Assembly (NCBI GenBank): GCA_937930135.1
Contig: CALGVO010000212.1
Coordinates: 1-8,493, forward strand
Origin: an uncultured Synechococcus sp.
Lineage (GTDB): Bacteria > Cyanobacteriota > Cyanobacteriia > PCC-6307 > Cyanobiaceae
Reading direction: 5' to 3'
DNA length: 8,493 nucleotides
The translations under genes and the position numbers were made by a program. Shown here piece after piece: positions 1 through 5,878 of this stretch; position 1 is the stretch's first letter; each line of letters starts with the position of its first letter. The notes beneath the pieces are model-generated. The model worked only from the letters and a program-made list of their open reading frames with translations. It was not told the origin of the DNA and did not search any database.

Positions 1-572
1 ATGCCTCCCTCGCAGATCAACGCCACCGACGCCGGCAGCTGCTGCCGCAGGGGTTGCAGCAGATCAAAGGCCGGTGGCCTGTCTCCGGATGTGGCTTCTG
101 TGTAGCCGTAGAGGGTGGTGCCGACCCAGGCGCAACCGAGCGCTGCCGCCCGCAACCCGTTGGCCACACTGTCGATGTCGGCCATCAGTGGAGCACCGAG
201 CTCCTCCCCGGCACGGCTCACCAACTCCTCAAGAGACTCGCCATCCGGTCGTGCACGCTCGGTGGCATCGATCGCCACCACATCGGCTCCTGCGGCCCAC
301 ACGGCGCGAATCTCCTGCCAACGCGGCGTGATGTACACACTGCTGCCGGGGAAGGATCGCTTCCACAAACCGATGATCAACGCCTCCGGGCAACGACGAC
401 GCACCGCGCCGATATGTTCCGGGCTCTCCAGGCGCACGCCCACCGCACCATTGCGCAGACTCGCTTCCGCCATCGCCGCGATCACCTCCGGATGGCGCAT
501 CGGCGAGCCTTCCGGAGCCTGCACCGACACGATCAGCCCACCGCGCAAAGCCTCCAGATCAAGGCGCTCCAT
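1..572 (-). CDS. nanE: NanE-like N-acetylmannosamine-6-phosphate 2-epimerase (3' end missing)
   Basis: By family, this enzyme interconverts N-acetylmannosamine-6-phosphate and N-acetylglucosamine-6-phosphate, a cytoplasmic step of sialic acid/ManNAc use. The 190 visible residues follow the NanE TIM-barrel: GGLIVSVQAP near the N-terminus (11-20), IIGLWKR (66-72) with the presumed catalytic lysine K71, AGADVVAIDATERARP (94-109), GTTLYGYT (151-158) and ICEGG (186-190) with the presumed catalytic glutamate E188. NanE proteins are about 230 residues, so roughly 40-50 C-terminal residues lie beyond base 1. The ATG at 572 is chosen because an in-frame TGA, the stop of the upstream gene, lies only 3 bases before it. 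No clear Shine-Dalgarno is visible, so translational coupling is likely. It is the last visible gene of the ctaA operon. No NanA lyase or NanK kinase is in the window, so the physiological substrate is uncertain. The family call is firm; the role in a cyanobacterium is not. Confidence 0.88.
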   Translation of the reverse strand, partial: MERLDLEALRGGLIVSVQAPEGSPMRHPEVIAAMAEASLRNGAVGVRLESPEHIGAVRRRCPEALIIGLWKRSFPGSSVYITPRWQEIRAVWAAGADVVAIDATERARPDGESLEELVSRAGEELGAPLMADIDSVANGLRAAALGCAWVGTTLYGYTEATSGDRPPAFDLLQPLRQQLPASVALICEGG

Positions 573-575
573 CGA

Positions 576-902
576 TCAGGAGGCCTGAGGGAACGCGACG
601 GTGTCGTCCGGAAGCCAGCGGCGCAGGCGGTGGAGACGGGGCGCCGGTGGGGGCGGCAGTTCGCTGTCCTGGTCCTGGCTGCGCCGGTCGAGCGTGGGGA
701 TCTCCGCTTCCGTTACGGAAGGCACCCGATCCTCTCGCTGGTCGATCGACCCATCGGGCAGCGAATCAACGCCATAGCGATGCACCCACTGCAATTCCAA
801 CAGGGCCGCAGCCCGGTGGTCACCGCGATCCCGGCACGAGGCGAGCAGGCGCTTGAGGGTGTCCTGACGCTGATGGGGTTGGCGAAACGGAGAATCGAGC
901 AC
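576..902 (-). CDS. Small hypothetical protein, conserved type, 108 aa
   Basis: I do not recognise a named family. The N-terminal half (about 1-48) looks like a folded, mostly helical segment rich in charged residues, with a core KRLLASCRDRGDHRAAALLELQWVH read across 17-41. A low-complexity acidic/polar linker follows (50-82), then a proline run PPPPAP (83-88) and a short basic-aromatic tail ending in LRRWLPDD (93-100). There is no signal peptide or membrane helix, so it is probably cytoplasmic. The start is GTG at 902, 4 bases after the permease stop, and the gene ends 3 bases before nanE. This tight packing within an operon is the main reason to call it real. Similar short proteins occur, as far as I recall, in marine picocyanobacteria, but I cannot confirm that here. 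The function is unknown. Confidence 0.75.
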   Translation of the reverse strand: MLDSPFRQPHQRQDTLKRLLASCRDRGDHRAAALLELQWVHRYGVDSLPDGSIDQREDRVPSVTEAEIPTLDRRSQDQDSELPPPPAPRLHRLRRWLPDDTVAFPQAS

Positions 903-906
903 GGAA

Positions 907-1734
907 TCAGGCGAGCTTGCGGTTCAGGAGGGGGCGGATCAGCAGGAACAGCCCCAGGGTGAGGCCAGCGAGGACCAGCAGACAGGTGGTGCCACTGACG
1001 GGCCCATAGGGCGCCTCAAGCAACACATTGGACAGGTCGAGGGGACCGGCGTACGCGGCCCGAATCGGTTCAATCGCGAAGGTAAGCGGATTCAGGGCAG
1101 CAAGCCAGCCCATCCAGGTGGGCATGAAGGACAGTGGCGCCAGAGCAGTGCTCGCAAACAGCAGCGGCAGATTGGCCACGAAGATCACCGCGATCAACTC
1201 GATATGCCCCGGCAGGGCGAACGCGAGGCCCAGACTCAGAGCGGTGACCGCAAACACCAGCATCAAGAGCGTGAGCATCACCAGCCCCAGGCCAGCCAGA
1301 CCGGGCCAGCCATAGCCGAGGAAGGCAGCCATCAACATGATCGCCAGGCTCTGCACCAGGCTGAGGGTGGTGATGTAGAGCACCGAGGCCAGCACAATCG
1401 AACTGCGGCTGCGCAGGGGAGCGACGAGCAGACGGTTGAGAAACCCGAATTCACGGTCAAACATCACCGGCAAACCGGCATTGAGGGCGCCGCTGAAGGC
1501 GGTGAACACGATCACGCCAGCCCCAAGAAAACGTCCATAACTCATGCCGCCGGGAAGCAACCCTTCCGGCGCACGCGAAAACAGAGCCCCGAACAACACC
1601 AACCAGATCAGTGGCTGCAGGATCCCAGCCACCAGAGTGGAGGGTCTGCGCTGCAACTGCAGAAATAGGCGCCGGGTGAGGGCCACTGTTTCCTGTGTCA
1701 GTTCAGAGAGAGCGGAAGGATCAGACGCAGTCAT
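907..1734 (-). CDS. ABC-2 type exporter permease (DrrB-like)
   Basis: This is an inner-membrane permease that pairs with the ATPase encoded just upstream to form an ABC-2 (DrrAB-like) exporter. At 275 residues with the chosen start it has the usual family length. About six hydrophobic segments can be seen (roughly 34-53, 67-90, 113-138, 147-173, 179-201, 250-268). Between the second and third lies FDREFGFLNRLLVAPLRSR (92-110), the conserved cytoplasmic E-x-G coupling region of ABC-2 permeases. LNPLTFAIEPIR (214-225) is another typical block before the last loop. The start is taken at the ATG at 1734, which gives a 51-base gap after the ATPase. An in-frame TTG at 1776 would add 14 residues and shorten the gap to 9 bases. 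Neither has a good Shine-Dalgarno. The substrate cannot be inferred; lipid, heme-related compound or drug are all open. Confidence 0.88.
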   Translation of the reverse strand: MTASDPSALSELTQETVALTRRLFLQLQRRPSTLVAGILQPLIWLVLFGALFSRAPEGLLPGGMSYGRFLGAGVIVFTAFSGALNAGLPVMFDREFGFLNRLLVAPLRSRSSIVLASVLYITTLSLVQSLAIMLMAAFLGYGWPGLAGLGLVMLTLLMLVFAVTALSLGLAFALPGHIELIAVIFVANLPLLFASTALAPLSFMPTWMGWLAALNPLTFAIEPIRAAYAGPLDLSNVLLEAPYGPVSGTTCLLVLAGLTLGLFLLIRPLLNRKLA

Positions 1735-1785
1735 CGAAACAAGGGGAGAGGTTCGAAGTGGGAGGAAACACAGCAACCTGGGCTG

Positions 1786-2799
1786 TCAACGCATGGCCTG
1801 CTTGCGCTCCAGCTTTGGATCACGCTGACCGGCCACAGCCAGTTCCGCATCCATCAAGGTGCGGCCGGTGGCCTGCAGATACACATCATCGAGGCTCGGG
1901 CGGCTCTGGGCCAGGGCGAACACGGGGAGCCCGGCGGCATCGAGCTCGGCACGCAGGCGAGGCAACACCTCCTCGCCATCCACCACCAGATTGAGCGAAT
2001 ACCCCTGGGAGCGATTGACCACGATCCGACGCACCCCGTCCAGAGGTTCCAATAGGGCACAGAGGTGATTCGCCTCCGATGGATCACTGAATTCCCTGAC
2101 GCGCAGGGTAACCCGATCCCCCCCCAGCTCCTGCTTCAGGGCCTCAGGCGAACCCTCCGCGATCACCCGCCCTGCATCGATGATCGCCATCTGATCGGCG
2201 AGCGCCTCCACCTCCTCGAGGTAATGACTGCTGAGCAGCACGCTGGTGCCCTGATCCCGCAGGTCCCGCAGCACCTGCCAGATCGCGGCCCGACTCTCGA
2301 TATCCAGACCCACCGTGGGTTCATCGAGCACCAGCACCCGGGGGCGATGGAGGAGGCCGGAGGCCAGGTCGAGGCGACGGCGCATCCCGCCGGAGTAAGT
2401 CCCGCAGCGCCGGTCGACCCATGCCTCCATGCCCAGACCACTCACCAGCTCGTCAATGCGCCTGTCCCGTTCCCGCCTTGGCAGGTGGTAGAGATCGCCC
2501 TGCAGCTGAAGCAATTCGCGGCCGGTGAGAATCTTGTCGATCGCCACCTCCTGAGCGACGTAACCGAGGAGACGACGCACAGCGCGTGGATCCTTCAACG
2601 CATCAACACCCGCGACCCGCACGCTGCCGCGATCAGGGGCAAGCAGGGTGGCAATGATGCGCAGGGTGGTGGTTTTACCGGCACCGTTCGGTCCAAGCAA
2701 GCCATACAACGCCCCCTCTGGAACCGAGAGGGAGAGACCGTCGAGGGCCTTCACCTCGCCATAGGCCTTCTCCAGATGAATCAGCTCCAAGACAGGCAT
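1786..2799 (-). CDS. ABC exporter ATP-binding protein (DrrA-like)
   Basis: This is the cytoplasmic ATPase that powers the neighbouring ABC-2 permease. It has 337 residues. All nucleotide-binding motifs are intact: Walker A GPNGAGKTT (36-44), Q-loop Q83, signature YSGGM (135-139), Walker B VLVLDEP (155-161, catalytic E160) and H-loop H192. The C-terminal extension ends with PSLDDVYLQATG (301-312), characteristic of DrrA/multidrug-type ATPases of the ABC-2 class. The start at 2799 (ATG, MPVLELIHLEKAYG) matches where the domain normally begins. The same frame stays open upstream to 3102, but that part overlaps ctaB on the same strand and gives a cysteine-rich non-homologous sequence, so it is rejected. 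The gene begins 31 bases after the ctaB stop. The position directly behind heme A biosynthesis suggests co-transcription but does not show a shared function. Confidence 0.92.
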   Translation of the reverse strand: MPVLELIHLEKAYGEVKALDGLSLSVPEGALYGLLGPNGAGKTTTLRIIATLLAPDRGSVRVAGVDALKDPRAVRRLLGYVAQEVAIDKILTGRELLQLQGDLYHLPRRERDRRIDELVSGLGMEAWVDRRCGTYSGGMRRRLDLASGLLHRPRVLVLDEPTVGLDIESRAAIWQVLRDLRDQGTSVLLSSHYLEEVEALADQMAIIDAGRVIAEGSPEALKQELGGDRVTLRVREFSDPSEANHLCALLEPLDGVRRIVVNRSQGYSLNLVVDGEEVLPRLRAELDAAGLPVFALAQSRPSLDDVYLQATGRTLMDAELAVAGQRDPKLERKQAMR

Positions 2800-2830
2800 C
2801 GAGCCGTTGCTGCAAGAATCTCGACGGAAT

Positions 2831-3835
2831 CTAGGCAGCTGGCCCGAGGCCGCCGCCCAGCATGGCTTCCAGCACACTGCGCACCTGCAGATCGAAGGTG
2901 GCCGCACCCGACCAACGGCTGAACACCAGCAGCAGACAGATGCCGAAGAGGTAAAGAATCGACCAACGGAAGAGGCCTTTGGCCCGATCCAGACTGTCGG
3001 GAGTGGAGGCAAGATTGCCGACCATCTGCAGCAATCGAGCGTTGAAGGGAAGCAGCAACAGGCCGTAAAGGAGACCGCCCTCAGGAAGGGCAAGCACACC
3101 AAAACCGCTCAGCACCACCGTGGCCCAGCCGTAGCGGCGGATGGCCCGGGCGGTGACGGTCGACCCTTTGACCACTGGAAGCATGGGGATCCCCACCGCT
3201 CGATAGTCCTCACGAAGCAGGAGGGCAAGGGCCCAGAAGTGGGCCGGCGTCCACACCATCACCAGACCGAACAGCCACCAGCTCCCCAGGCCGACGTGGC
3301 CGGTGGCAGCCGCTGCCCCCACCAGGGGTGGGATGGCGCCTGCCACACCGCCGATCACGATGTTCTGAGGCGTCCTCGGCTTGAGCAACGCGGTGTAGAG
3401 CAACACGTAGCTGCAAAGCCCGAGCAGCGAGAGACCAGCGGCCAGACAGTTGACACCACTCACCAGCAACACGGCTGCTGCAAGTGTGCAGGAGACCGCA
3501 CCGGTGAACGCGGCCGCCGGCGACAAGCGACCCGAAGGCAGGGCCCGGCCGCTGGTGCGCTGCATGCGGCCATCCAGGTCTTGCTCCCAGAGGCAGTTGA
3601 GCACACCCGCCGCTGCTGCCGCCAGGGCACCACCACCAAGGGTGCAGGCCAGGCGAGGCGATGAGAGCGGCCAGCCTTCCGTGAGAGCCATCCCTCCCAG
3701 GGTGGTGGCAAGCAGCAGGGGAATCAGCCGCGGTTTGGCCACCTCCAGCCAGGCGGGCAACTTGATCCGGCGCCGGGACGGCACCACCTGCTCACGGCTG
3801 ATCGCCACGGCAGAGGTCTGAACGGAACTAGCCAT
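2831..3835 (-). CDS. ctaB: Protoheme IX farnesyltransferase (heme O synthase)
   Basis: This integral membrane prenyltransferase (UbiA superfamily) adds the farnesyl group to heme B to make heme O, the first step to heme A. It has 334 residues. The polyprenyl-diphosphate-binding motif is visible as NCLWEQDLDGRMQRT (80-94; N80, D86, D88). Other family blocks are KPRLIPLLLATTLGG (34-48), LKPRTPQNIVIGGVAGAIPP (151-170), WTPAHFWALAL (195-205) and EDYRAVGIPMLP (209-220). Hydrophobic segments alternate throughout, as expected for about nine helices. The first 25 or so residues are a variable soluble extension. The ATG at 3835 overlaps the end of ctaA by 8 bases (shared ATGGCTAG), implying translational coupling. 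An in-frame codon at 3865 would add 10 residues inside ctaA and is less likely. The product is handed to CtaA, encoded just upstream. Confidence 0.97.
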   Translation of the reverse strand: MASSVQTSAVAISREQVVPSRRRIKLPAWLEVAKPRLIPLLLATTLGGMALTEGWPLSSPRLACTLGGGALAAAAAGVLNCLWEQDLDGRMQRTSGRALPSGRLSPAAAFTGAVSCTLAAAVLLVSGVNCLAAGLSLLGLCSYVLLYTALLKPRTPQNIVIGGVAGAIPPLVGAAAATGHVGLGSWWLFGLVMVWTPAHFWALALLLREDYRAVGIPMLPVVKGSTVTARAIRRYGWATVVLSGFGVLALPEGGLLYGLLLLPFNARLLQMVGNLASTPDSLDRAKGLFRWSILYLFGICLLLVFSRWSGAATFDLQVRSVLEAMLGGGLGPAA

Positions 3836-4766
3836 GCGCAGGCTCCAGAGAAGAGGACTCAACAACGACTGGCAGCGGTTGCTGCGACGCCGCCTCGGGG
3901 CGACGACACAACAGGGCCGCCAGCAGGGCCACCAGAAGAGAAGCGATCAACTGATGGGCCACGGTGACCGCGGGCTGACTCAGACCCAGGCGCAACGTGA
4001 GAACCCCCAGCGCGATCTGGGCCCCCACCAGACCAGTGGCGAGAAGCAGCAGGGGCCATTGACGACGGGCCCAACCGCCGGCGAGGAGAGAGACGGTCGT
4101 GAGAAGCAGCACGCTCAGGGCCGCCGGAGTGGCGAAACTCCGATGCCAATGAAGCCATTGGCAGGACTGGCCTGCCTCAAGACAGCGCTGCGCCGCCCAG
4201 GAGGTGGCCATGCGAGCACCGAGCAGGCACTGGCCCATCACCGCAGCGAGGCTGATCGCCGCAAGCGCTCGCCACCAGAGCGGCGCCGGAGCGGCACTGC
4301 TGTCGGCGGGAGACAGAAGCAGCTGACTGCACCCACTGACGATGGCCACCAGAGTGAGTGCCAGAAGCAGATGGGCGGTGACCACCCCCGAGGGCAGGAG
4401 CTGCAGAACCGTGAGAGCCCCCAGACCGCCCTGGGCGGCAACGAGGACAAACAGAAGGCCGCTGATCGGAAGCAGCCAGCGGGGCAACTGGGCCCGCCAC
4501 CAGGCGGCGGCAGCGAGCTGAACCACCAGCGCAATGCCGATCACAAAGGCATCGAGGCGATGAAACCACTCCAGAAACACCTGAACGTTCATCTGACGGC
4601 CCGGCAGGAAGCTGCCGTAACAGAGCGGCCAATCGGGACAGGCCAGGCCGGCCTCCATGACCCGGGTCGCTCCACCGATCACCACTAGGGCCACAAGCGC
4701 CACCACCAGATGAGTGCTCAGAAGAGCGAGGCGGTGACGAATGGGACCTAAGGGTGTGCTGACCAA
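3828..4766 (-). CDS. ctaA: Heme A synthase (COX15/CtaA family)
   Basis: This membrane oxygenase converts heme O to heme A by oxidising the C8 methyl to a formyl group. At 312 residues it is normal for the eight-helix bacterial form made of two homologous four-helix halves. The four expected heme/substrate histidine regions are present: EWFHR (66-70, with the conserved glutamate E66 and H69), VTAHL (129-133, H132), LHWHR (205-209) and VAHQL (269-273, H271). Both external-loop cysteine pairs are present (C43/C49 and C195/C202). GGATRVMEAGLACPDWP (31-47) and QGGLGALTVL (112-121) are typical. The start is TTG at 4766: the frame has a stop at 4784-4782 and no ATG before residue 37, while the sequence aligns with the family from the beginning. 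It is the first gene of the minus-strand operon and diverges from ctaC. Confidence 0.95.
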   Translation of the reverse strand: MVSTPLGPIRHRLALLSTHLVVALVALVVIGGATRVMEAGLACPDWPLCYGSFLPGRQMNVQVFLEWFHRLDAFVIGIALVVQLAAAAWWRAQLPRWLLPISGLLFVLVAAQGGLGALTVLQLLPSGVVTAHLLLALTLVAIVSGCSQLLLSPADSSAAPAPLWWRALAAISLAAVMGQCLLGARMATSWAAQRCLEAGQSCQWLHWHRSFATPAALSVLLLTTVSLLAGGWARRQWPLLLLATGLVGAQIALGVLTLRLGLSQPAVTVAHQLIASLLVALLAALLCRRPEAASQQPLPVVVESSSLEPAHG

Positions 4767-4774
4767 ACCATCAC

Positions 4775-4790
4775 GTTGCCTCTAGGCAAC
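4775..4790 (-). promoter_or_regulatory. Hairpin in the ctaA leader covering a Shine-Dalgarno-like AGAGG
   Basis: The arms GTTGCCT (4775-4781) and AGGCAAC (4784-4790) are perfectly complementary around two bases. In the ctaA transcript this would fold as a 6-bp stem GTTGCC/GGCAAC with a TAGA tetraloop. The stem-loop includes AGAGG (4783-4779 on the minus strand), the only purine-rich ribosome-binding candidate before ctaA. It sits 12 bases from the TTG start and 7 bases from an out-of-frame ATG at 4771. It could limit ctaA translation or be an operator in DNA. It lacks a T-tract, so it is not a terminator. Confidence 0.4.
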
Positions 4791-4791
4791 A

Positions 4792-4809
4792 GGAACGTGT
4801 TCGGAACGT
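4792..4809. repeat. Direct repeat GGAACGT with 11-base period
   Basis: GGAACGT occurs at 4792-4798 and again at 4803-4809, one helical turn apart. The first copy is part of GAACGTGTTC (4793-4802), itself an inverted repeat GAAC-GT-GTTC. It lies 26-43 bases upstream of the ctaA start codon, where a regulator could block or help the ctaA promoter. It may be part of the same motif cluster as the 9-bp inverted repeat. Confidence 0.4.
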
Positions 4810-4826
4810 AGCGATTGGATTCCGGC

Positions 4827-4864
4827 GCGCACGTTCTGTGGCCAACTGCAACACCAACGTGCGC
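4827..4864. repeat. Perfect 9-bp inverted repeat between ctaA and ctaC
   Basis: GCGCACGTT (4827-4835) is matched exactly by its reverse complement AACGTGCGC (4856-4864), with a 20-base spacer. Base pairing does not extend outward or inward. Each arm contains one copy of the AACGTG motif repeated across this intergenic region. The centre-to-centre distance of the arms is 29 bases, close to three helical turns, which would suit two protein subunits binding the same DNA face. The biological role is inferred only. Confidence 0.5.
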
Positions 4865-5041
4865 ACCAACATCTCGCTTCCCTGACAGGCCACCGCAACA
4901 CTTGGCATCCATGCACACCAAAACCAGGGAGCTGGAGTAATGACGCGCCACCAAGCAGAGGATTTTCCACCCCTCTTAAGAATCAGAACGTGGTGAGGGC
5001 ATCGCCTCCTCCATAGCCTGAAACCATTCACGGAATGCGCC

Positions 5042-5878
5042 GTGCCGATCCCTCCATCGATCATCACACTGGTGCTGGGAATGGTCCTGGTTCTGGGAGG
5101 GCTGTGGATTGGCCAGAACGTCAATCTTCTGCCTGTTGATGCCAGCGCCAACGCGCCGATTTACGACGAACTCTTTCGGGTTCTCTTCAGCATTGGCGCG
5201 ATTCTGTTCCTTGGCATCCTCGGCCTTGTGATCTTCAGCCTGATCCGCTTCCGCCGCCGCGAAGGGCAACTGGCCGATGGCCTGGCGATCGAAGGCAACC
5301 TCCCCCTGGAAGTTCTCTGGACAGCGGTCCCCGCGATCGTCGTGTTGTTCATCGGCTTGTTCAGCTACGACATCTATGAGCGCATGGGAGGGATGGCCCC
5401 CCTGGGACATGACGCCATGACCCAGACCAGTGCCAGTGCTTCCAGCAGCGTTCAGAGAGTGTGGGGAGGGATCGGCACACCAGCTCTCAGCACCACAACG
5501 GAGGCGGCCCTGGCGCCCCCCTTACCGGTGGAAGTGACGGCCATGCAATTCGCTTTCCTGTTTCGCTATCCCCAGGGCGATTTCATCTCCGGTGAATTGC
5601 ATGTGCCGGTCGGTCAACCCGTGACGCTGGCCATGGAAGCCAAGGACGTGATTCACGCCTTCTGGGTTCCTGAATTCCGCTTGAAACAGGATGTGATCCC
5701 CGGCCAGCCAACCGTTCTCAACTTCACGCCCACACGCGCCGGTCGTTATCCGATTGTGTGCGCTGAACTTTGTGGCCCATATCACGGCGGCATGCGCTCC
5801 ACCGTGGTGGTCGAAGACCAGCAGGCCTTCGACGCCTGGTTTGCCCAGAACGACAAGCTTTCCGCCACCAGCACATGA
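5042..5878 (+). CDS. ctaC: Cytochrome c oxidase subunit II (CuA subunit)
   Basis: Subunit II of the aa3-type terminal oxidase takes electrons from the soluble donor (cytochrome c6 or plastocyanin in cyanobacteria) through its CuA centre and passes them to CtaD. It has 278 residues. Hydrophobic segments lie at about 7-24, 45-68 and 91-110, followed by a Ser/Ala/Thr-rich linker (about 117-160) and a cupredoxin domain. The CuA ligand set is complete: H205, C240, E242, C244, H248 and M251 in the spacing C-x-E-x-C-x3-H-x2-M. The usual W-x-W aromatic stretch reads QFAFLFRYP (169-177). There is no lipobox cysteine and no fused cytochrome c domain. The start is GTG at 5042: an in-frame stop at 4994 and no upstream ATG leave GTG as the best choice, with ATG at 5081 (inside the first helix) as a poor alternative. 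It is first gene of ctaCDE and overlaps ctaD by 4 bases. Confidence 0.95.
   Translation: MPIPPSIITLVLGMVLVLGGLWIGQNVNLLPVDASANAPIYDELFRVLFSIGAILFLGILGLVIFSLIRFRRREGQLADGLAIEGNLPLEVLWTAVPAIVVLFIGLFSYDIYERMGGMAPLGHDAMTQTSASASSSVQRVWGGIGTPALSTTTEAALAPPLPVEVTAMQFAFLFRYPQGDFISGELHVPVGQPVTLAMEAKDVIHAFWVPEFRLKQDVIPGQPTVLNFTPTRAGRYPIVCAELCGPYHGGMRSTVVVEDQQAFDAWFAQNDKLSATST

Larger units (their letters stand above)
4767..5041. promoter_or_regulatory. Divergent ctaA/ctaC promoter region with repeated AACGTG motifs
   Basis: This 275-base stretch has no convincing gene and must hold the promoters of both the ctaA operon (leftward) and ctaCDE (rightward). It contains AACGTG or its complement CACGTT at 4772, 4794, 4830, 4856 and 4987, plus the variant AACGTA at 4805. 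It also holds the inverted repeats listed separately and an AT-richer patch with the palindrome TCTTAAGA (4974-4981). I could not fit a convincing -35/-10 pair with 16-18 base spacing in either direction, so no transcription start is called. That it is regulatory is inferred from the divergent layout and the motif clustering. Confidence 0.7.

Noticed and set aside
54..962. Open plus-strand frame of 302 codons
   Set aside because: It lies antisense to nanE and the hypothetical gene; the composition (Arg, His, Gln, Pro-rich) is that of an antisense frame in GC-rich DNA and no domain is visible.
2800..3102. In-frame upstream extension of the ABC ATPase (about 100 extra residues)
   Set aside because: It overlaps ctaB on the same strand, is cysteine-rich and unlike any ABC N-terminus; the ATG at 2799 begins exactly where the ATPase domain normally does.
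2065..4688. Three long plus-strand frames antisense to the ABC ATPase, ctaB and ctaA
   Set aside because: All mirror well-recognised genes on the minus strand and give low-complexity Gln/His/Arg/Gly-rich sequences with no motifs.
4771..5151. Minus-strand frame of 126 codons running from ctaC through the intergenic region
   Set aside because: It begins inside ctaC, has no ribosome site or recognisable domain, and ends in the ctaA leader; a chance open frame is the simpler reading.
5770..5874. 35-codon upstream extension of ctaD
   Set aside because: It lies wholly within the coding part of ctaC, including its CuA motif, and is arginine-rich; the ATGA overlap at 5875 is the standard junction, repeated at ctaD/ctaE.
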